A DNA stretch of 16,826 bases from SVTX01 sp045542075 (GTDB lineage Bacteria > Bacillota > Clostridia > Oscillospirales > CAG-272), in the NCBI GenBank assembly GCA_045542075.1, contig JAZQKI010000041.1, forward strand, positions 1-16,826, given 5' to 3'. Of this stretch, positions 12,221-16,826 are shown one piece after another (positions within the stretch are counted from its first letter, which is position 1; each line of letters opens with the position of its first letter). The notes below the pieces were generated by a model. It was not told the origin of the DNA, searched no databases, and was given only the letters and a program-made list of their open reading frames with translations. A program made the translations under genes and the position numbers.

Positions 12221-12763
12221 TCAATTTGCAAAAACCGACGCCCTTATGCGCTCGGCTTCATCCTTTCCTCTGAGGGCTTCAACCAGCGCAAGACCAAACT
12301 CAAAAGCCGCGCCCATTCCCTTTGCGGTGATGGTATTACCGTCGCAAACAACGGTTTTTAATGGCTCAATTTCCGCGCCCTCAAGATACTCCTCAAAACC
12401 GGGGAAGCACACCGCGCGTTTGCCCGAAAGAAGTCTTCTTTTGCCAAGTATCATAGGAGCGGCGCATATAGCGCAGAGATAGCCTCCGTTTTTATTTGCC
12501 GCGAAAATTGCAGAGTCAACGATTCGGGAGGCGTCAAGATTTGCGGCGCCGGGCATACCTCCCGGGAGAATGATCATTTCGGGAGAGGAGTCACGGTACA
12601 TTATTTCCGGAATATCCGCGCCAACCACAATTCCGTGGGCTCCGACGACAGACTCGCCTCCCACGCCAACCGTTGTCACCTCAACACCCGCGCGGCGCAA
12701 AAGATCAAGAGGGCACAGAGCCTCTACCTCCTCGAATCCGTTTGCCAAAAACATATATACCAT
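12221..12763 (-). CDS. DJ-1/PfpI (YajL/ThiJ-like) family protein
   Basis: This is a 180-residue cytoplasmic protein of the DJ-1 family. Expected sites are present: GFEEVEALCPLDLLRRAG (9-26), whose glutamates include the one pairing with the active cysteine, LPGGMPGAANL (66-76), and the nucleophile elbow AICAAPMIL (98-106) with C100. Family members are tied to oxidative or carbonyl stress handling and protein or small-molecule repair, and the exact activity is debated. The start is well supported, with GGAG eight nt before the ATG and a consensus promoter just upstream. It is first in a two-gene minus-strand operon with the CPBP gene. Confidence 0.92.
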   Translation of the reverse strand: MVYMFLANGFEEVEALCPLDLLRRAGVEVTTVGVGGESVVGAHGIVVGADIPEIMYRDSSPEMIILPGGMPGAANLDASRIVDSAIFAANKNGGYLCAICAAPMILGKRRLLSGKRAVCFPGFEEYLEGAEIEPLKTVVCDGNTITAKGMGAAFEFGLALVEALRGKDEAERIRASVFAN

Positions 12764-12794
12764 AGTCTCTGCTCCTTTTTCTTAAGATAAAATA

Positions 12795-12823
12795 ATTATA
12801 GCATATATACACTTCTTTGTCAA
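12795..12823 (-). promoter_or_regulatory. Consensus sigma-A promoter for the DJ-1/CPBP operon
   Basis: On the minus strand, TTGACA (12823-12818), exactly 17 nt, TATAAT (12800-12795): both hexamers are perfect. It implies strong, largely unregulated transcription unless a repressor acts here. It is back to back with the MATE promoter, about 45 nt away. Confidence 0.92.
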
Positions 12824-12866
12824 TCAAGTTGGGGATATATACCTTTATTTTTGTTGTATAATACTA

Positions 12867-12894
12867 TTGACTTTTTCCCATTTTGTTATATAAT
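12867..12894 (+). promoter_or_regulatory. Promoter for the MATE exporter
   Basis: TTGACT (12867-12872), 16 nt, TATAAT (12889-12894). The sequence from ATTGACTTTT through CCC to GTT-TATAAT closely resembles the promoter of the mreB operon at 7414-7443. A TTTTGTT-TATAAT stretch also occurs once more just upstream (about 12849-12862). Confidence 0.78.
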
Positions 12895-12933
12895 ATCTTA
12901 TTGGAATAATCTTTTTTGAGAGGAGATGGGATT

Positions 12934-14328
12934 TTGGAGAAGGTCAGAAAAATCAGGGACAATGACTTTACCGAGGGCGCTATATTCGGTAAGCTTATAA
13001 GGTTCGCCCTGCCGCTTATGGCTACGGGACTGCTTCAGACGCTTTATAACGCGTCGGACATGATAGTAGTGGGCAGATTTTCTCCGAGCAAGGAGATAGC
13101 AATGGGTGCGGTCGGATCCTGCTCCGCGCTTATAAATCTTATACTTAATCTTTTTATGGGCCTGGCAACGGGAGCGGGAGTTCTCGCGGCGCAGAACATA
13201 GGCGCAAAAAAATACGACCATCTTAAAAGGGTAGTAGATACGTCGCTTGTCGCCTCGCTTATATGCGGAGTTGTTCTGGCGATATTTGGATTTTTTATGG
13301 CAGAGCCGCTTCTTACTCTTATGGGTACGCCCGAAAACGTGCTCAGAGAGGCCGTGCCGTATATGAAGGCATATTTTGTGGGCGTGCCCGCGTGTATGCT
13401 GTATAACTTTTTGGCAGCGATACTTCGCTCGTCGGGAGATTCCAAAAGACCTCTTATATTTCTCGCAATATCGGGTATCTGCAACGTTGGACTCAATCTC
13501 ATAATGGTTCTTTGCTTCTCAATGGGCGCGATCGGCGTAGGAATAGCAACTACCGCCGCGCAGTATATATCCGCCGTTATGATCTTCCTTTATATGTCAC
13601 GATCGGACATTGTGTGCAGAATAGACGTAAAGAACATAAGACCTGACCGTGAAAAGCTTATATCCATGATAAAGATCGGAATGCCTGCGGGACTGCAGGG
13701 TATGCTTTTCTCGATATCAAACGTGCTTATGCAGTCCACGGTCAACACATACGGAGACGTAATCGTAAACGGCAACGCCGCGGCGGCAAACATTGAGGGA
13801 TTTGTATATATCTGTATGAACGCGATGTACCATTCAACACTCACGTTTGTGGGCCAGAACGTCGGCGCGGGCAAAATTGACAGGCTTAAGAAAATAATTC
13901 TTCAGAACGCCCTGCTCGTTACGGGAGTGGGACTTATCATTGGCGTGGCGGTCACAGTGTTCCACGAGCCCCTGCTTCAGATATACGCGCCTGAGAGCGA
14001 GGCAGTAAGGCAGGCGGCGGCAAACAGACTATACGTAATATGCAGCTCGTATTTCCTTTGCGGACTTATGGAGGTGGGCTGCGGAGCGGTGCGCGGAATG
14101 GGAAAGGCTATACTGCCCATGATGGTATCCCTGACGGGCTCGTGCCTGCTGAGAATAGTGTGGATATTTACGGTATGTCCCTTTTTCCCGGGCAATATCT
14201 ACGTGCTTTATTTGTGTTACCCGATAACCTGGGTAGTTACGTCAGCGGCGCATTTTGTATGCTCGATCGTAGTCTCAAAAAAGCTTAAGGCGGCAGCGAT
14301 TGCGCAAAAAAGCTCGGCTTTGTCGTGA
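12934..14328 (+). CDS. MATE family cation-coupled multidrug/toxin exporter, TTG start
   Basis: This is a twelve-helix MATE transporter of 464 residues that probably exports organic cations, drugs or metabolites using a Na+ or H+ gradient. The two homologous halves are visible: FALPLMATGLLQTLYNASDMIVVGRF near the N-terminus with AQNIGAKK (86-93), and the second half beginning IGMPAGLQGMLFSISN with GQNVGAGK (307-314). The frame is open from a TTG at 12916. I prefer the TTG at 12934, because AGGAG (12921-12925) sits eight nt before it and the protein then begins with a short charged segment before helix 1. The nearby ATG at 12926 is out of frame. It is transcribed divergently from the DJ-1 operon. 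The substrate cannot be inferred. Confidence 0.92.
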   Translation: MEKVRKIRDNDFTEGAIFGKLIRFALPLMATGLLQTLYNASDMIVVGRFSPSKEIAMGAVGSCSALINLILNLFMGLATGAGVLAAQNIGAKKYDHLKRVVDTSLVASLICGVVLAIFGFFMAEPLLTLMGTPENVLREAVPYMKAYFVGVPACMLYNFLAAILRSSGDSKRPLIFLAISGICNVGLNLIMVLCFSMGAIGVGIATTAAQYISAVMIFLYMSRSDIVCRIDVKNIRPDREKLISMIKIGMPAGLQGMLFSISNVLMQSTVNTYGDVIVNGNAAAANIEGFVYICMNAMYHSTLTFVGQNVGAGKIDRLKKIILQNALLVTGVGLIIGVAVTVFHEPLLQIYAPESEAVRQAAANRLYVICSSYFLCGLMEVGCGAVRGMGKAILPMMVSLTGSCLLRIVWIFTVCPFFPGNIYVLYLCYPITWVVTSAAHFVCSIVVSKKLKAAAIAQKSSALS

Positions 14329-14387
14329 AATTATTAAAAAAAGAGCAAAAATCAGTCCAAACAATACAAAAAAGAGTGAAAACTCTA

Positions 14388-14421
14388 TTGATAAAACTGC
14401 AAATTTGTGGTAAACTATAAT
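14388..14421 (+). promoter_or_regulatory. Probable pgk promoter
   Basis: TTGATA (14388-14393) is followed after 17 nt by TAAACT (14411-14416), and a perfect TATAAT (14416-14421) overlaps it but with 22-nt spacing. One of these -10 boxes is likely used. The region also holds a small AGAGT-GAAA-ACTCT hairpin just before the -35. Confidence 0.5.
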
Positions 14422-14460
14422 TTGGTAGAAATTAAGTAAATTCTGAAAGGCGGAATCAAA

Positions 14461-15780
14461 ATGACTTACAACAAGAAATCTATTGAAAACGTTGAGATCA
14501 AAGCGGGCCAGAAGGTATTTGTACGTTGCGACTTCAACGTACCCTCCAAGGACGGCGTTATTACGTCCGACAAGAGAATCGTAGAAGCGCTTCCCACCAT
14601 TAAGTACCTTATGGGCAAGGGCGCAAAGGTTATCCTCGCGTCTCACATGGGCAAGCCTCACAATGTATTCACTCCCGGCTTCAAGCTCACAAAGAAGGAG
14701 CAGAAGAAGGTTGCCGAGCTTCCCGAGGCAGAGCAGGCGGCTGCTACCGCAGAATATCTTGAGAAGGCAAAGAAGGACGTAAAGAAATTCTCCCTTCAGA
14801 TAGTTGCAGACAAGCTCAACGAATACCTTGACGGCAAGGTAGTATTTGCTCACGATATAGTTGGCGATGATGCGAAGGCAAAGATCGCGGCTATGGAAAA
14901 CGGCACATGCGTGCTTCTCGAGAACGTTCGCTTTGACGCAGGCGAGGAAAAGAACAAGCCTGAGTTTGCAAAGGCATTGGCTGACCTCTGCGGCGAGGAC
15001 GGACTTTACGTAAACGACGCGTTTGGTACAGCTCACAGAGCTCATGCGTCCACAGCAGGCGTTGCTGCATATCTCCCCGCAGTTTGCGGCTACCTTATCG
15101 GTAAGGAGATCGGCGTTATGGGTAAGGCTCTTTCCAATCCCGAGCGTCCCTTCGTTGCTATTCTCGGCGGCGCAAAGGTTTCCGACAAGCTCAACGTTAT
15201 AAACAACCTTCTTACCAAGGTTGATACGCTTATCATCGGCGGCGGTATGGCATACACATTCCTCGCAGCTAAGGGCTATGGCGTTGGTAACTCTCTCCTT
15301 GACACCGACAAGATCGAGTACTGTAAGGAAATGATGGCGAAGGCAGAGCAGAACGGCGTTCAGCTCCTTCTCCCCATTGATACAACTGTTGCTGACGGCT
15401 TCCCGAACCCCATAGACGCAGAGATCGAGGTCGAGGTCGTTGACTCCGACAAGATCCCCGCAGACAAGGAAGGTCTTGACATCGGTACAAAGACTATGGC
15501 TCTTTACGCAGACGCTGTAAAGAACGCAAAGACTGTTGTTTGGAACGGTCCTATGGGCGTATTTGAGAATCCCACACTTGCAAAGGGTACAATTTCCGTA
15601 GCAAGGGCTCTTGCAGACTCCGACTGCATCTCCATCGTCGGCGGCGGTGATTCCGCGGCGGCTTGCGAGACTCTCGGCTTTGCTGACAGAATCACACATA
15701 TCTCCACAGGCGGCGGTGCTTCTCTTGAGTTCCTTGAGGGACTTGAGCTTCCCGGTATAGCTTGCCTCCAGGACAAGTAA
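14461..15780 (+). CDS. pgk: Phosphoglycerate kinase with a charged N-domain insertion
   Basis: PGK makes ATP and 3-phosphoglycerate from 1,3-bisphosphoglycerate in glycolysis. Signatures: RCDFNVP (22-28), SHMGKP (61-66), FGTAHRAHAS (188-197), GGAKVSDK (236-243), WNGPMGVFE (361-369), GGGDSAA (394-400) and STGGGASLEFL (415-425). At 439 residues it is about 40 longer than the usual bacterial 390-400. The excess lies between SHMGKP and SLQIVADKLNEYL, at about residues 67-110. It is rich in Lys, Glu and Ala (for example TKKEQKKVAELPEAEQ) and probably helical. No catalytic motif is disturbed and the frame is intact. The ATG has AAAGGCGGA about six nt upstream. Codon use is highly biased, as for tuf and tpiA. 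tpiA follows after 203 nt. Confidence 0.97.
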   Translation: MTYNKKSIENVEIKAGQKVFVRCDFNVPSKDGVITSDKRIVEALPTIKYLMGKGAKVILASHMGKPHNVFTPGFKLTKKEQKKVAELPEAEQAAATAEYLEKAKKDVKKFSLQIVADKLNEYLDGKVVFAHDIVGDDAKAKIAAMENGTCVLLENVRFDAGEEKNKPEFAKALADLCGEDGLYVNDAFGTAHRAHASTAGVAAYLPAVCGYLIGKEIGVMGKALSNPERPFVAILGGAKVSDKLNVINNLLTKVDTLIIGGGMAYTFLAAKGYGVGNSLLDTDKIEYCKEMMAKAEQNGVQLLLPIDTTVADGFPNPIDAEIEVEVVDSDKIPADKEGLDIGTKTMALYADAVKNAKTVVWNGPMGVFENPTLAKGTISVARALADSDCISIVGGGDSAAACETLGFADRITHISTGGGASLEFLEGLELPGIACLQDK

Positions 15781-15785
15781 TCCTT

Positions 15786-15888
15786 GAAAAAATCTCCAAT
15801 ACTTCGTTGCTCCTGCATTGCGGCTCGACGTAGGGAACTACGCCTTCGCCTTGCAATGTGCGGTGCGCCTTGTCTTGAAAATTTTTTC
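15786..15888 (+). repeat. 103-nt structured palindromic element, copy 2, downstream of pgk
   Basis: It starts five nt after the pgk stop. It has the same length and fold as the element after tuf: outer GAAAAAAT (15786-15793) with ATTTTTTC (15881-15888), middle CATTGC (15816-15821) with GCAATG (15853-15858), and apex CGACGTAG, loop GGAA, CTACG-CCT-TCG. Compared with copy 1, pairs 3' and 5' of the apex swap together (for example T-A to G-C and C-G to G-C) and the loop changes from GTAA to GGAA. The internal-loop sequences CTCGAC and GCCTTCG stay fixed. Confidence 0.75.
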
Positions 15889-15928
15889 TGCGGATTAAAC
15901 AATCGAAAATAATTTAGAAAACCCGTAG

Positions 15929-15948
15929 GGGAGGGGCTTGCTCCTCCC
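15929..15948. repeat. Short G-rich/C-rich hairpin before tpiA
   Basis: GGGAGGGG, loop CTTG, CTCCTCCC: eight pairs with one G-T, inside CCCGTAGGGGAGGGGC. It looks like a short intergenic palindromic repeat. It is not followed by a U-run, so it is not an obvious terminator. Confidence 0.5.
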
Positions 15949-15983
15949 GCCGAAAACAAATCATACATATGAGGTAAAATAAA

Positions 15984-16739
15984 ATGAGAAGATACGTAAT
16001 TGCAGGTAACTGGAAAATGAATATGACTCCCGCAAAGGCTCAGGCTCTTATAAACGAGATGAAGCCCCTCGTTGCAGGCAAGGATAACTGTGACGTTGTT
16101 CTTTGCGTTCCCGCTATTGACATTCCCGCGGCAGTTGAGGCTGCAAAGGGCTCTAACATCAAGATCGGTGCAGAGAATGTTCACTTCAAGGCGTCGGGCG
16201 CTTACACAGGCGAGATCTCCGCGGAGATGCTTTGTGAGGCGGGTGTTGAGTACGTTGTTATCGGTCACTCCGAGAGACGTCAGTACTTTGGCGAGACAGA
16301 TCAGACTGTTAACCTCCGCACACTTGCGGCTCTTAACGCAGGCCTTAAGGCTATCGTTTGCGTTGGTGAGACTCTTGAGCAGAGAGAGCTTGGCTACACC
16401 GAGACACTCCTCAAGTTCCAGACAAAGATGGCTCTTACAAACGTGACCGCAGAGCAGATGAAGAACGTTATTATCGCTTACGAGCCTGTTTGGGCTATCG
16501 GCACCGGCGTTACAGCTACCGCTGACCAGGCAGACGAGGGTAACGGCTACGTTAGAGCGGCTGTTGCTGAAATGTTCGGCGCAGAGGTTGCAGCACAGAC
16601 CACAGTTCAGTACGGTGGTTCTATGAACGACAAGAATGCGGCAGAGCTTCTCTCCAAGGAGAACGTAGATGGCGGACTTATCGGCGGCGCGTCTCTCGTT
16701 GCAGAAAAGTTTGCAGCAATCGTAAACGCAGCACAGTAA
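15984..16739 (+). CDS. tpiA: Triosephosphate isomerase
   Basis: TpiA interconverts dihydroxyacetone phosphate and glyceraldehyde 3-phosphate in glycolysis. The 251-residue length is standard. Catalytic residues are in place: N9 and K11 in AGNWKMN (7-13), H95 in VIGHSERRQYFGE (92-104) and E167 in AYEPVWAIGTG (165-175). The phosphate-binding QYGGSM (209-214) and GGLIGGASL (230-238) are also present. The stretch after loop 6 reads QADEGNGYVR where many TpiA have QAQEVHxxIR, a lineage-level variation. GAGG (15971-15974) lies nine nt before the ATG. The order pgk then tpiA is common in glycolytic operons of Bacillota. The structured element in the gap may set the relative expression or mRNA stability of the two genes. 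Confidence 0.98.
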   Translation: MRRYVIAGNWKMNMTPAKAQALINEMKPLVAGKDNCDVVLCVPAIDIPAAVEAAKGSNIKIGAENVHFKASGAYTGEISAEMLCEAGVEYVVIGHSERRQYFGETDQTVNLRTLAALNAGLKAIVCVGETLEQRELGYTETLLKFQTKMALTNVTAEQMKNVIIAYEPVWAIGTGVTATADQADEGNGYVRAAVAEMFGAEVAAQTTVQYGGSMNDKNAAELLSKENVDGGLIGGASLVAEKFAAIVNAAQ

Positions 16740-16757
16740 TTGATTTTTGAATAGATT

Positions 16758-16805
16758 GCAGGGGGAGGGTGAACCTTTTTGGGAAAGGGTTCGCCCTCCC
16801 CCTGC
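16758..16805. repeat. Large G/C-rich hairpin after tpiA
   Basis: Arms of 18 nt (16758-16775 and 16788-16805) pair throughout with one G-T wobble. They begin GCAGGGGGAGGG, and the tip can zip further through TTT/AAA with a bulged G. It starts 18 nt after the tpiA stop but has no U-tract, only ACCCCAAGTCGGGGGCC, which forms another small stem. It is either an atypical terminator or an intergenic palindromic repeat, and it may continue beyond the window edge. Confidence 0.65.
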
Positions 16806-16826
16806 ACCCCAAGTCGGGGGCCAAGC

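Noticed and set aside
12764..12933. Regulatory operator shared by the DJ-1 and MATE genes
   Set aside because: The two promoters are clearly seen, but I found no convincing palindromic operator between them.
14275..15699. A 474-codon open frame antisense to pgk
   Set aside because: It is an artefact of strong codon bias in pgk. It has no plausible ribosome binding site or family motif, it is Cys/Leu/Val-heavy, and the sense strand is certain.

Overview
The window looks like chromosomal core DNA of a Gram-positive anaerobe of the Bacillota, most likely class Clostridia (a gut-type Oscillospirales or Christensenellales relative is my guess; the sequence alone does not settle it). This rests on an FMN riboswitch before an ECF riboflavin transporter, a SAM-I riboswitch before metK, RecD2 without RecBC, ComF, strong AGGAGG-type ribosome binding sites, two probable TTG starts, consensus sigma-A promoters and medium G+C. 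No phage genes, transposase, CRISPR array, tRNA or rRNA were seen.

Layout. 1-361: 3' end of tuf (EF-Tu), followed by a structured palindromic element and a hairpin. 580-1484: FMN riboswitch and ribU. 1530-2438: promoter and a DUF368 membrane protein (polyprenyl-phosphate transporter family). 2476-3924: promoter, SAM-I riboswitch with terminator, and metK. 3941-4301: a non-coding block made almost entirely of palindromes. 4323-7358: recD2 and comF, one nucleotide apart, then a terminator. 7414-11226: promoter and a probable three-gene operon (MreB-like protein, PepD-like dipeptidase, serine hydrolase), closed by a long hairpin shared with the opposite strand. 11254-12823, minus strand: a DJ-1/PfpI protein and then a CPBP-family membrane protein, from one consensus promoter. 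12867-14328: divergently transcribed MATE exporter. 14388-16805: pgk and tpiA, two lower-glycolysis enzymes, with a second copy of the tuf-type element between them and a large hairpin after tpiA.

Most genes are ordinary housekeeping genes. The non-coding DNA is the most interesting part. Two 103-nt elements, one just after the tuf stop codon and one just after the pgk stop codon, align without gaps at about 73 percent identity by hand count. Many of their differences are paired substitutions that keep the same nested hairpin and a GNRA-type tetraloop, so the fold appears to be selected. I cannot match this element to a named family. Secondary points are a palindrome-dense 360-nt block before recD2, a roughly 40-residue charged insertion in phosphoglycerate kinase, an MreB homologue with an Asp-to-Asn change in a nucleotide-binding motif, a CPBP protein missing one motif histidine, and an extra C-terminal membrane segment on RibU.
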